A DNA stretch of 35,847 nt from Caryophanales bacterium (lineage in GTDB: Bacteria; Bacillota; Bacilli; Paenibacillales; CANHCR01). Below are positions 14,247 to 21,952 of this stretch, one piece after another (position 1 is the stretch's first letter; the number at the start of each line of letters is the position of its first letter). The translations under genes were made by a program, and so were the position numbers. The stretch lies in the NCBI GenBank assembly GCA_947459205.1, contig CANHCR010000024.1, positions 1-35,847 on the forward strand, read 5' to 3'. Under the pieces are notes generated by a model, which saw nothing but the letters and a program-made list of their open reading frames with translations, searched no databases and was not told where the DNA came from.

Positions 14247-14423
14247 TTAACTCGAAGTATAATATTTATTACCGCGGTAATGACCGTGACCGTAGTGGTT
14301 ATGATGTCTGTGTTTGTAATCGGATGAAGAGTAGTACCCGTGCGGACGATGAGTCGGTGGTCTGCGATGGGACTTCCCGCTTAACAGAGAGTAAATCAGT
14401 TTTTTGAGTAAATATTTGAGCAT
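14247..14423 (-). CDS. Small His/Tyr/Gly-rich protein
   Basis: A 58-residue protein with ATG 14423 behind AAGGAG (8-base spacing); the longer frame to 14492 has no site. The first 16 residues (MLKYLLKKLIYSLLSG) form a cationic amphipathic helix. The rest is low complexity, rich in His, Tyr, Gly, Ser and Arg (for example KHRHHNHYGHGHYRGNK), with about ten histidines. No named family is recognised. Such tails bind divalent metals or join surface layers in other proteins, and some small spore-coat proteins look similar; neither is shown here. It has its own terminator, so it is probably expressed alone. Confidence 0.65.
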   Translation of the reverse strand: MLKYLLKKLIYSLLSGKSHRRPPTHRPHGYYSSSDYKHRHHNHYGHGHYRGNKYYTSS

Positions 14424-14548
14424 GTCTCTAACTCCTTTTTCATTTTTTCTGTTATCAACTCGTACTACGAATATTATACCAAATAGTTTCATTCTATGCG
14501 CAGTATCTTAAAAAAATGTTTTATTTCATCTTGAAAGGAGAAACCAAT

Positions 14549-14950
14549 ATGGAAAATCTAAACATTCTATTTGTCTATGGCACGTTATTGGAAGGAGAAT
14601 ATAATCATTCTAGGCTTGCTGGTTCAAGGAAAATTGCAGAGCAAGTTTGGGTCAAAGGTGAGCTCTATGATACGGGGTGTGGTTATCCCGCTTTGTATGC
14701 AGAGGGTGAGCAACAGGTTTATGGAGAACTTTACGAGGTAAACGATGCGGTAATGCAGCAGGTTGATTGGTTGGAGGGATATCACGGACCATCAGATCCA
14801 GGAAATCACTATGAAAAGATTGAAATCGAAGTGTTCGGTCAATCAGATTCGTTGAAAGCACTCACCTATGTATATGCATTTCCGAAAACGAGAAAAATAC
14901 AAAAAATTGAATCTGGCAATTGGCGGATTTATGGAAGTGAGGGCTATTGA
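14549..14950 (+). CDS. Gamma-glutamylcyclotransferase-like protein (first of two)
   Basis: A 133-residue protein of the GGCT/AIG2 fold. The start at ATG 14549 follows GAAAGGAG. It opens with the diagnostic strand-loop LFVYGTLLEGEYNHSRLAG, a YGTL phosphate/backbone-binding motif, and has the general acid/base Glu in DWLEGYHGP at about residue 75, then YEKIEIEVF and a terminal strand YVYAFPK. GGCT enzymes release 5-oxoproline from gamma-glutamyl peptides; many bacterial AIG2 proteins act on other gamma-glutamyl amines or are untested. The next gene is a diverged paralogue that starts inside the stop codon (TGATG), so the pair is translationally coupled. Confidence 0.82.
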   Translation: MENLNILFVYGTLLEGEYNHSRLAGSRKIAEQVWVKGELYDTGCGYPALYAEGEQQVYGELYEVNDAVMQQVDWLEGYHGPSDPGNHYEKIEIEVFGQSDSLKALTYVYAFPKTRKIQKIESGNWRIYGSEGY

Positions 14951-15408
14951 TGTACTATTTTGCTTATGGATCTTGCATGAATGAAACGGATTTTCGTAGA
15001 ACAGTGCCACAATTTACGCGACTAGGGAAAGCGGAACTTCATGGTTTTCAGGTAGGTTTTACGATGAAGAGTCATACTAGGAATGGCGGCGTTGCTGATA
15101 TTGTCGATCGTTCAGATCAAATCGTTGAAGGAGTTCTTTACGAAATTGACGCAATCGGGTTGCAAACACTTGATCACCGAGAGGGTCATCCCAATTTTTA
15201 TAAGCGAATCGAGATTGATGTTGTTTATCAAGGCAACATCATCGAGCGTGTAATCACATACAAAGGAGTTGCTCCTGATTTTGATGAGCATCCTCCATCC
15301 GAGGAATATGCTGACATCATCCTTTCAGGTGCGAGTGAATTACTGAGCGGTAGTTATGTGGAAAAGCTCCACTCGCATATTCATGGATTGTGGGCTCGGA
15401 ACCGATAA
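14950..15408 (+). CDS. Gamma-glutamylcyclotransferase-like protein (second of two)
   Basis: A 152-residue protein. Start is ATG 14950, sharing the A of the preceding TGA. It has the classic GGCT opening MYYFAYGSCMNETDF, the segment GVLYEIDAIGLQTLDHREG with the likely catalytic Glu (about residue 75), and YKRIEIDVVYQG. It is closer to true GGCT and ChaC-type proteins (YGSxM-x2-xxF) than its neighbour is. No fusion or signal peptide. The two proteins are clearly different sequences within one fold, so they may act on different gamma-glutamyl substrates or form a heteromer. Confidence 0.85.
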   Translation: MYYFAYGSCMNETDFRRTVPQFTRLGKAELHGFQVGFTMKSHTRNGGVADIVDRSDQIVEGVLYEIDAIGLQTLDHREGHPNFYKRIEIDVVYQGNIIERVITYKGVAPDFDEHPPSEEYADIILSGASELLSGSYVEKLHSHIHGLWARNR

Positions 15409-15467
15409 TCAAACCAATGGCTAATTTTCATGAGAAAACTGGAAAGTATCATGAAGGAGACGGTTCT

Positions 15468-15914
15468 ATGTGGTTGAAGATCTGTTCAGTGATGATGGTT
15501 GTTTTCATGGCATGCAATTTGGTGACGTTTTCGGCAGTTCAACCGAAGTATGTTTTCGTTCACATCAACCAAAAGCAATTCTCCGCGTTTGTCGGTGAGC
15601 AAAATCCGTATATTAATCAAGAGGGCAGGGTGATGGTGCCAGTGCGCATCATCACTCACTTTGGCGTAAAAATTGACGATGTGTATCAAGATTTCAAAAA
15701 ATTAACGGTGTCTGTTGACGTAGATGGCTTGAATTTAAACGTAGCAGTCGGACAGAAAACAATGAAATTCAATGAGCAAACGGTTGTTTTGGAGTGTGCT
15801 CCGCAAAAAGTTCGAGAGTCAATCTTTGTGCCGCTAAGGGCACTATCCGAAACGTTCGGTGCAAAAGTTCATTATGAACATTCGACGAAGAAGGTGCTTA
15901 TTTACTTCAAATGA
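15468..15914 (+). CDS. Secreted copper amine oxidase N-terminal-like ('stalk') domain protein
   Basis: A 148-residue protein starting at ATG 15468 with AAGGAG 8 bases upstream. Residues 1-26 form a signal peptide. The rest is one copper amine oxidase N-terminal-like domain (PF07833 type) with the paired motifs RVMVPVRIITHFGVKI and SIFVPLRALSETFGAKV, each followed by a short strand (KKLTVSV, KKVLIYF). The domain is abundant in secreted proteins of Paenibacillaceae and relatives, also seen at the C-terminus of the amylase in this window. No enzymatic domain is attached. Surface or matrix attachment is inferred. Confidence 0.85.
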   Translation: MWLKICSVMMVVFMACNLVTFSAVQPKYVFVHINQKQFSAFVGEQNPYINQEGRVMVPVRIITHFGVKIDDVYQDFKKLTVSVDVDGLNLNVAVGQKTMKFNEQTVVLECAPQKVRESIFVPLRALSETFGAKVHYEHSTKKVLIYFK

Positions 15915-15926
15915 TGTCGGTTTTCC

Positions 15927-15955
15927 TTGACAAAACATCATCGCAAAATTAAACT
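15927..15955 (+). promoter_or_regulatory. SigA-type promoter of the CNNM gene leader
   Basis: TTGACA (15927-15932) and TAAACT (15950-15955) lie 17 bases apart, giving a transcript start near 15962 and a leader of about 210 bases before the CNNM start codon. Confidence 0.75.
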
Positions 15956-15986
15956 GATGACAAATATATATATGAGGTGACGATGC

Positions 15987-16178
15987 ATGGACGATAGTCC
16001 GGGGAACTTAATGAACATCGATGAGCACAGGTGTGCAACCAAATTTTCAAGCCAATTTCAAAATTTGCGCCGTTATTCAGCGTACACTCGACGGGCCGTA
16101 ATGAATCCAAATCATCGGATTTGTTATGTCTTTTTTTGTGAGCAATTTTCCTCACAGAATCGAGGTGACGTCATATGA
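15987..16178 (+). CDS. Possible 63-codon leader ORF before CNNM gene
   Basis: An ATG with a fair ribosome binding site (GAGGTGA, 6 bases away) opens a 63-codon frame whose TGA overlaps the ATG of the CNNM gene (ATGA). Both genes carry the same GAGGTGACG site. The peptide (MDDSPGNLMNIDEHRCATKF at its start) matches no family I know and has mixed composition. The same stretch contains several hairpins: GCAC-AGGT-GTGC, AAATTTT...AAAATTT, and TGTGAG...CTCACA just before the main site. It may be a translated upstream ORF, or simply an untranslated structured leader. Confidence 0.35.
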   Translation: MDDSPGNLMNIDEHRCATKFSSQFQNLRRYSAYTRRAVMNPNHRICYVFFCEQFSSQNRGDVI

Positions 16179-17575
16179 TCGAGTTGCTGTTTCTTTTGTT
16201 TCTAATTCTTATGAACGCATTTTTCGCAGCATCTGAAGTGGCGATGATTTCGTTGAATGATACGAAGATTCGGATGATGGCGGAAGACGGTCATCCACGT
16301 GCGAAAATGTTAAGGTCGCTTTTGTCAGAACCGAGCAAATTTCTATCCACGATTCAGGTTGGGATTACGATAGGTGGATTTCTCGCATCAGCGTTTGCAG
16401 CGGAAAACTTTGCGAAAGATTTAGTTGTGCTTTTGCAAAGCTGGGGTTTATCGGAGAATGTTATTCACGAGGATAATTTACGCACCATCTCAATGGTCTT
16501 GATCACCGTGATTTTGTCCTATTTTACATTAGTTCTTGGTGAATTGGCACCAAAAAGAATTGCGATGAAGCATCCGGAAAAAATTTCGATGGTCGTTGTT
16601 CGTCCTATATCTTGGATTGCATTTATTGCTGCACCATTTGTTAAATTGCTGACGTTTTCGACGAATTTTGTGGTCAAATTATTCGGAGTTGACCCGAGCA
16701 AACACGATCAGAAAGTTGCTGACGAAGAAGAAATCCGCATGATGATGGATGCAAGTGTTGAGAAGGATCTCATTGATGAAAATGAAAAAGAAATGATTAA
16801 CAACATTTTCGATTTGGATATGAAAAATGTTGAGGATATTATGACTCATCGCACCGAGATGGTCGCATTGCCAGTCGAGGCTTCGCTAGAGGAAGTTATT
16901 GAGTTGATTAACAATGAGAAATATACGCGCATTCCGGTGTACGAAGAGGGTATTGATAATATTATTGGAACGTTGAATTCCAAGGATTTATTTCAATTTC
17001 TAAATCAAAAAGAAGCGTTTGAACAATTCGAGTTAAAGAAAGTATTGCGTGAAGCGTATTTCATCCCGGCGTCGAAAAAAATCCGGGATTTAATTAAGGA
17101 TATGCAACAACAAAAGAAACATATTGCGATTGCCATCGATGAATACGGTGGTACTGCGGGTTTAGTTACGATTGAGGACGTACTAGAGGAAATTGTCGGA
17201 AACATATTTGACGAGCATGATGAACCGGAAGATTCGCCTGAAGAAATCATCGAGTTGGAACCAAATGTTTATTTAATCGAAGGTTCCGTTCATTTAGAAG
17301 AATTAATAAAGCGACTGCCAATCCAATTGCCGCTCGAAGATTATGACACATTGGGTGGTTTTGTGATCGGCTTGCTTGGAAAAATCCCGTCGGAGGATGA
17401 GCATCACGAAATCGTCTGGTCTCCAAATGAGGAGGGCGATGACGAGCAGGATGATCGTGATACGCCAATTGAGCAATACAAATTCGAAATTATTGAATTA
17501 ATCAGCAAACGGGTCACTAAAGTGAAACTAACAATTATGAAAGAGTCAGATGATGAATCGTCTGGCGATTCCTAA
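16175..17575 (+). CDS. CNNM/CorC-family ion transporter (DUF21-CBS-CorC_HlyC)
   Basis: A 466-residue membrane protein. The DUF21/CNNM domain covers residues about 1-190 (opening LFLILMNAFFAASEVAMISL, later SYFTLVLGELAPKRIAMKHP). A CBS pair covers about 205-325 (MTHRTEMVALPVEASLEEVI; HIAIAIDEYGGTAGLVTIED). The CorC_HlyC domain is at about 350-450, with YDTLGGFVIGLLGKIP. The tail is highly acidic (EEGDDEQDDRD). Members in Bacilli include the Mg2+ efflux protein MpfA (YhdP); CBS domains bind Mg-ATP and gate transport. The direction of transport and the ion cannot be read here. It has a long leader and its own terminator. Confidence 0.92.
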   Translation: MIELLFLLFLILMNAFFAASEVAMISLNDTKIRMMAEDGHPRAKMLRSLLSEPSKFLSTIQVGITIGGFLASAFAAENFAKDLVVLLQSWGLSENVIHEDNLRTISMVLITVILSYFTLVLGELAPKRIAMKHPEKISMVVVRPISWIAFIAAPFVKLLTFSTNFVVKLFGVDPSKHDQKVADEEEIRMMMDASVEKDLIDENEKEMINNIFDLDMKNVEDIMTHRTEMVALPVEASLEEVIELINNEKYTRIPVYEEGIDNIIGTLNSKDLFQFLNQKEAFEQFELKKVLREAYFIPASKKIRDLIKDMQQQKKHIAIAIDEYGGTAGLVTIEDVLEEIVGNIFDEHDEPEDSPEEIIELEPNVYLIEGSVHLEELIKRLPIQLPLEDYDTLGGFVIGLLGKIPSEDEHHEIVWSPNEEGDDEQDDRDTPIEQYKFEIIELISKRVTKVKLTIMKESDDESSGDS

Positions 17576-17593
17576 ATCATTGTCTTAAGATAA

Positions 17594-17628
17594 ATCTCCG
17601 TCTATTTCGAAGGCGGAGTATTTTTTTT
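17594..17628 (+). terminator. Rho-independent terminator after CNNM gene
   Basis: CTCCGTC (17596-17602) pairs with GGCGGAG (17612-17618), followed by TATTTTTTTT. Confidence 0.88.
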
Positions 17629-17647
17629 GCTCTAATCATAACAGTTC

Positions 17648-17676
17648 TTGACAGTTTAATTTATTGACTGTATATT
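17648..17676 (+). promoter_or_regulatory. Consensus promoter with dyad before MerR-DUF1232 operon
   Basis: TTGACA (17648-17653) and TATATT (17671-17676) are 17 bases apart. ACAGT (17652-17656 region) and ACTGT (about 17667-17671) form an inverted repeat that spans the spacer, as expected of an operator for a MerR-type regulator. The first gene of the operon encodes one. Confidence 0.8.
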
Positions 17677-17751
17677 AAGGGTAGATCATATCGTGACACT
17701 TCGCACAAAGTGTTGTGATGTGTAATGATAAAAAAGAAAAAGGTGGTTGAG

Positions 17752-18519
17752 ATGAGCAAAACGACTTCAAATGAAGAACTAGGTGAGCTGTTCGACATCC
17801 ACGAATTGATTGAGAAACTCGAGTCTTTAGGTGAACGGGAGGTGAAGACGAGAACCATTCATTATTACGCAGCCAAAGAGTTGTTAAAACCGATTGGTTT
17901 CGGGCGGAACGCTAAGTATAGTATGTTGCATGTGTATCGATATAAGTTGATTCGCTTGTTACAAATGAAAAATTTATCGTTAGATCAAATACGAGAGCAA
18001 TTATATGCGCATGACAATAACCTGTCGTCGTTACAAGAGGCGTGCCATAAGTTGCTGGAGCAGTCTAGCGAATACCGTTTGAAAAGTCGAATCGCAGAGG
18101 TCGAACCGGAATCGATCGAATGGACAACAGACAACAACGGATACTCGCATGAACAATTTTGGCGAAAAGTTTCAGATGTTGTGTTATCAGCTGGCGCAAA
18201 AGTCATTTACAGTGCTCTGACTCTCCATTATTTACTCACGCAAAGTAACATTGCGAACGCGAAACGTGTCATCATACTAAGCGCATTGGCTTACTTCATT
18301 TTGCCGGTTGACGCAGTCCCAGATCTTTTACCAGGTCTAGGTTACACTGATGATTTAGGGACGCTGATTAGTGCTACATTAACTGTTCGCACTTCATTTC
18401 AACCATCAATTATGAAATTAGCGAAAGAGCGGATGAACGAGTGGTTCGCACGTCATCGTAATTTGGATAAAGAGTTAGAAGAAGTAGACCGCTTTATCAA
18501 TACTCAAATAAATGAATAG
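17752..18519 (+). CDS. MerR-type HTH fused to DUF1232 (YkvA-like) domain
   Basis: A 255-residue protein. Start ATG 17752 follows AAGGTGG; the upstream ATG 17725 has no site. Residues about 28-85 read as a MerR-type winged helix (TRTIHYYAAKELLKPIGF, YSMLHVYRYKLIRLLQMKNL, SLDQIREQL). Residues about 165-215 form a DUF1232/YkvA segment (ALAYFILPVDAVPDLLPGLG, then YTDDLGTLISA), which normally sits at membranes in small YkvA proteins. The linker (100-150) is helical. The fusion suggests a regulator whose DNA binding is tied to a membrane-associated or sensing helical domain. It is first in an operon with a VIT/vWA protein (13 bases downstream) and a nuclease, under a promoter with a dyad. Confidence 0.8.
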   Translation: MSKTTSNEELGELFDIHELIEKLESLGEREVKTRTIHYYAAKELLKPIGFGRNAKYSMLHVYRYKLIRLLQMKNLSLDQIREQLYAHDNNLSSLQEACHKLLEQSSEYRLKSRIAEVEPESIEWTTDNNGYSHEQFWRKVSDVVLSAGAKVIYSALTLHYLLTQSNIANAKRVIILSALAYFILPVDAVPDLLPGLGYTDDLGTLISATLTVRTSFQPSIMKLAKERMNEWFARHRNLDKELEEVDRFINTQINE

Positions 18520-18532
18520 GGGTGGCGCAAAG

Positions 18533-20977
18533 ATGTTGGATTTTCCGAAAGAAATTGGATTAATACCTGTAGGTCGTTCGGTTGCTGATTGCCCGCTACA
18601 AACGGTTGATGTTTCAGCAAAAATGGATGATACGCTCAGTGAAGTGACGATTTCTCAAACGTATGAGAACAAAGGGAAGCAACCAATCGAAGCGATATAC
18701 AAGTTTCCTTTGCCGCATGAAGCGAAAGTGACGGGATTTACAGCGAAATTCGGTGACAAAGAAATTAAGGGTGAATTTTGCGAGCACGACAAGGCGATTT
18801 TGGACTACGACCAAGCCATTACGTCTGGAAATAGTGCGCTTTTACTTGAACAACGACGGAATGATATTTTTGAAGTGTCGCTTGGCAATATCACGCCGGG
18901 CGAAATGGTTCGCATCACTTTTTCATTTATCCAAGAAATCGTTGTGACCGACGATGAAATTCGTTGGAATTTACCGACCGTCATCGCTCCACGTTATTCG
19001 CCCGTTGATGGTGGTCCGACAGCAAAGCAGGATCGAGATGAAGTGAGCGTGACGATTGGTGAAGCTCCTTATACACTTTCGTTTCGTGCGGAGTGGTCCA
19101 GTCCGCAAGGGATCAAGGACGTGCAGTCGCCATCGCATAAGTTGACAACAAAGCAAACGGATTCAAGTTGGGTCATCCAGCTGACTGAAGAACATTTGAC
19201 GTTGGATCGTGATTTGATTTTAATTGCAAAACTAAGCGGCGAGGTTCCGGACGTAGTCGCTGTGGTCACACAACCAGAGCAACAACTTGCTAGAGTCAAG
19301 TTTCGCTTACAATCGGGAGAAAATTATGTGCAAAAACATGCTGAATACGTCTTTTTGATTGATGTTTCCGGTTCGATGTCTGGTCAGAAACTCGATCAGG
19401 CGAAGACAGCGCTACAACTTGCTTTGCGTAACATGGACAATGGCGACTATTTTAATATTATTGCATTTGAGAGTCAGTTTTTTTCGTACAATGAAAGCTC
19501 GGTCATGTACTCGCAAGAGGAGTTGGATCGCGCCAGCGGGTGGGTCGAGAAACTCAGACCGCTTGGTGGCACGGAGATTTACGAACCATTGCAACGGGTG
19601 TTAAAGCAATCGAAGCATATCGCAGAGTTAGAAAAAATCGTCATGTTGTTCACTGACGGCGAAGTATCGAACGAGTCGCAAGTCATTCGCTTAATCGAAG
19701 AAAATAATCGCCATACTCGCCTATACAGTTTCGGTATCGATACCGCTGTCAATCGACTATTCATCGATGGAATCGCGAAAGCTGGTAATGGAATTTCTGA
19801 ATATGTATACCCAGGAGAGCGCATCGAGGATAAAGTCATCCGCCAACTATCTCGTGTTCATGCACAAGCTGTAGTTGAACCGAAAATTACGGACGCAAAT
19901 GGGACAAAACTAGCTTTTGTTGGTGAAAATCCTGCTCGGTTTTATGCTGATGAACAGTATGATCTGATCTTAGAGGCGCCATTAGAGGCGGATCTCTCGA
20001 GTTTGACGATTCGGGGCGCATTTGGAGATCTAGCGGAATGGTCGTACGAACTTCCTAAATCTGTGGTAGGAAACGAGCGCTTGATGAGTTTGCATTGGGC
20101 CAAACAAAAAATCGATGAACTTCAGAAAAGACTGGAAGATCGGAGAAACTCCGCGAAGGTAAGAACTGCATTGGAGCGAACAATCGTCAATTTATCTGTC
20201 ACATATGGTTTGATGTCGAAATATACCGCGCTAATTGCTGTCGTTGAACGCGAGCAAGCACTAAGTGGCAGTCCGGAAAAAACGATTGTGCCAGTATCGC
20301 TACCGTATCAATGGCAACCGCCCCTTCATATCGAATATTCGTTTATGGATGTTGCTCATCATAATTTCACCGGTGATATAATGTTGGGTGCTACCATGTC
20401 GGCACCTCCAAATCCTAAACGTTCCAGAGGACTGTTCTCAATGGTTTACGAGAGATTTTCTGAAATTTCTTCTGGATCAACAAGTAAGGTTCCGGACTAT
20501 GAAGCAAATGTATTGTTTAGCCCTGAAGTCGAAGTTCCACAACCTGAAGATCGTCTGCGACTTATTGCTTCGAAGCAAAATGCGGACGGTTCGATGGGGC
20601 GAAATGAAAAAGTGTTGGAGCAGACCGCATGGATGGTCATTGGCTTTTTGCAGTATGCTGAACCTGTATGGCAAATGTATCGTAAGCAACTCGAAAAGGC
20701 TGGGAAGTGGCTGCTACATGTAGCACAACCAGTCAGCGTGACACAAGGTCTACTCATTGCGGTTGCCTCGCAACAATTGATTCAGCAGAACATTATCAAG
20801 AGTGGAACGGACCGTTCGCAATTGGAACAAATCAGCAATAATCTGCGCGGAGAGGAATTGCTCGTTCTTGAAGCAGTGAAAAACAAGCGGAATGAGCGAC
20901 TTTATGAGTACTTTAATTGGGATGTTTTTGAAGTTGAAGAATTACCTGAAGTCATCTTGTCGCAAATCAAGGTATAA
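18533..20977 (+). CDS. VIT and von Willebrand factor A domain protein
   Basis: An 814-residue protein, start ATG 18533 (GGGGTGG site). Residues about 8-140 form a VIT domain (inter-alpha-trypsin inhibitor type: VTISQTYENKGKQPIEAIY, KFPLPHEAKVTGFTAKFG, then RRNDIFEVSLGNITPGE). Residues about 272-440 form a vWA domain with a full MIDAS: D-V-S-G-S (FLIDVSGSMSGQ), Thr in GGTEIYEP, and Asp in FTDGEVSNES. The C-terminal part (about 590-814) is mostly helical. There is no signal peptide or sortase motif, so it is probably cytoplasmic. VIT-vWA pairs bind metal and protein partners; function in bacteria is largely unknown. It sits between a MerR-DUF1232 gene and a nuclease gene. Confidence 0.88.
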   Translation: MLDFPKEIGLIPVGRSVADCPLQTVDVSAKMDDTLSEVTISQTYENKGKQPIEAIYKFPLPHEAKVTGFTAKFGDKEIKGEFCEHDKAILDYDQAITSGNSALLLEQRRNDIFEVSLGNITPGEMVRITFSFIQEIVVTDDEIRWNLPTVIAPRYSPVDGGPTAKQDRDEVSVTIGEAPYTLSFRAEWSSPQGIKDVQSPSHKLTTKQTDSSWVIQLTEEHLTLDRDLILIAKLSGEVPDVVAVVTQPEQQLARVKFRLQSGENYVQKHAEYVFLIDVSGSMSGQKLDQAKTALQLALRNMDNGDYFNIIAFESQFFSYNESSVMYSQEELDRASGWVEKLRPLGGTEIYEPLQRVLKQSKHIAELEKIVMLFTDGEVSNESQVIRLIEENNRHTRLYSFGIDTAVNRLFIDGIAKAGNGISEYVYPGERIEDKVIRQLSRVHAQAVVEPKITDANGTKLAFVGENPARFYADEQYDLILEAPLEADLSSLTIRGAFGDLAEWSYELPKSVVGNERLMSLHWAKQKIDELQKRLEDRRNSAKVRTALERTIVNLSVTYGLMSKYTALIAVVEREQALSGSPEKTIVPVSLPYQWQPPLHIEYSFMDVAHHNFTGDIMLGATMSAPPNPKRSRGLFSMVYERFSEISSGSTSKVPDYEANVLFSPEVEVPQPEDRLRLIASKQNADGSMGRNEKVLEQTAWMVIGFLQYAEPVWQMYRKQLEKAGKWLLHVAQPVSVTQGLLIAVASQQLIQQNIIKSGTDRSQLEQISNNLRGEELLVLEAVKNKRNERLYEYFNWDVFEVEELPEVILSQIKV

Positions 20978-21010
20978 TAGAATCAAATACGAGTGAAGGA
21001 AGGCGTTCCA

Positions 21011-21946
21011 ATGGCTTTCAAAGTGACACCATTTCCCGAGTTTTCGTGGTCGCAATCGCGAGATGCAATCATGCAGGACTGTTTGCGCAAGTACTATTAT
21101 CACTACTACGCATCACATAATGGATGGTTGGGTGATGCAACGGACTCGCAACGACAAGCGTACCTGCTCAAGCAACTTTCAAATTTGCATCTTGTGCTCG
21201 GATCTGCCATTCATGAAATGGCGCATGAAGTGATTGTAAAGACATTAGAACGTCAAAGTATTGCGACGACGGACGAATGGATTCGAACCATAAAGGATCG
21301 CTTGAACCGAGCGTATGTGGAATCTAAGAAACAAGACGTTTGGCGACGAGCACCGAAAAAATCGACGATGCTTCACGAAATTTATTATGGCGAAAACAAA
21401 TTGCCAGATTCGCTGGTCAAACTGATTGCGGGCAAAATTGAGCCGTGTGTACGTAATGTATTTGCATGCGAGACATTCCGTGAAATCACAACACAGCAGG
21501 GAATTGAGATTGTTGAGGCGGAGCAAATGAAGACGACGCCATTTGATGATGAACGCATGTACGTCATTCCTGACTTGGTCTATAAACGGGCGGACGGTTC
21601 TTACGTCATTGTTGATTGGAAGACGGGGAAGGAATACGAGCAAAACGAGGACCAAACCTTGCTCTATGCGATGTATGCCATCGAGCATTACAAGGTGCCG
21701 ATTGACAAAGTGGAAATTCGATTGGAGTATTTGCTGACAGGTACGCACAAAACGATTGCGCCGAATCAAGCAAAGATGGAGGAAACGCGTCAATGGGTGC
21801 GCGATAGTATTGAACAGATGAAACGTTTGATGGAGAATGAATTACAAAACAAACCATTGGACGAGTCGTTTTTTTCGGCGAAGCCTGATCGATTTAAGTG
21901 TGGCGGGTGTAATTTTTGTGAAATTTGCCCGGAAGCGCGGTTATAA
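21011..21946 (+). CDS. PD-(D/E)XK nuclease with Cas4/AddB-like iron-sulfur cysteines
   Basis: A 311-residue nuclease of the RecB/Cas4/AddB type. Residues of the core: His68 in SAIHEMAHE, Asp188 in VIPDLVYKRADG, Asp202-x-Lys204 in IVDWKTGK, and Gln215 in DQTLLYAMYA (the QxxxY motif). Four cysteines of a [4Fe-4S] cluster are in place: C24 (MQDCLRKYYYHY) and C297-x2-C300-x5-C306 near the end, the same spacing as in AddB and Cas4. An extra Cys303 is present. No helicase or cas gene is nearby, so this is a stand-alone nuclease. Start ATG 21011 follows GAAGGAAGG. It is third in the MerR-DUF1232 / VIT-vWA operon (33 bases after the vWA gene). Confidence 0.88.
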   Translation: MAFKVTPFPEFSWSQSRDAIMQDCLRKYYYHYYASHNGWLGDATDSQRQAYLLKQLSNLHLVLGSAIHEMAHEVIVKTLERQSIATTDEWIRTIKDRLNRAYVESKKQDVWRRAPKKSTMLHEIYYGENKLPDSLVKLIAGKIEPCVRNVFACETFREITTQQGIEIVEAEQMKTTPFDDERMYVIPDLVYKRADGSYVIVDWKTGKEYEQNEDQTLLYAMYAIEHYKVPIDKVEIRLEYLLTGTHKTIAPNQAKMEETRQWVRDSIEQMKRLMENELQNKPLDESFFSAKPDRFKCGGCNFCEICPEARL

Positions 21947-21952
21947 GCAATG

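Noticed and set aside
15962-16178. M-box (ykoK) Mg2+ riboswitch before the CNNM gene
   Set aside because: AGGTGA occurs, but the conserved M-box core (GCTCCT, ATACGCTGCTGCCC) is absent, so I describe only a structured leader.
21011-21946. A CRISPR Cas4 protein
   Set aside because: The fold and cysteines match, but there is no other cas gene or repeat array nearby; AddB-like or stand-alone nuclease is the safer description.
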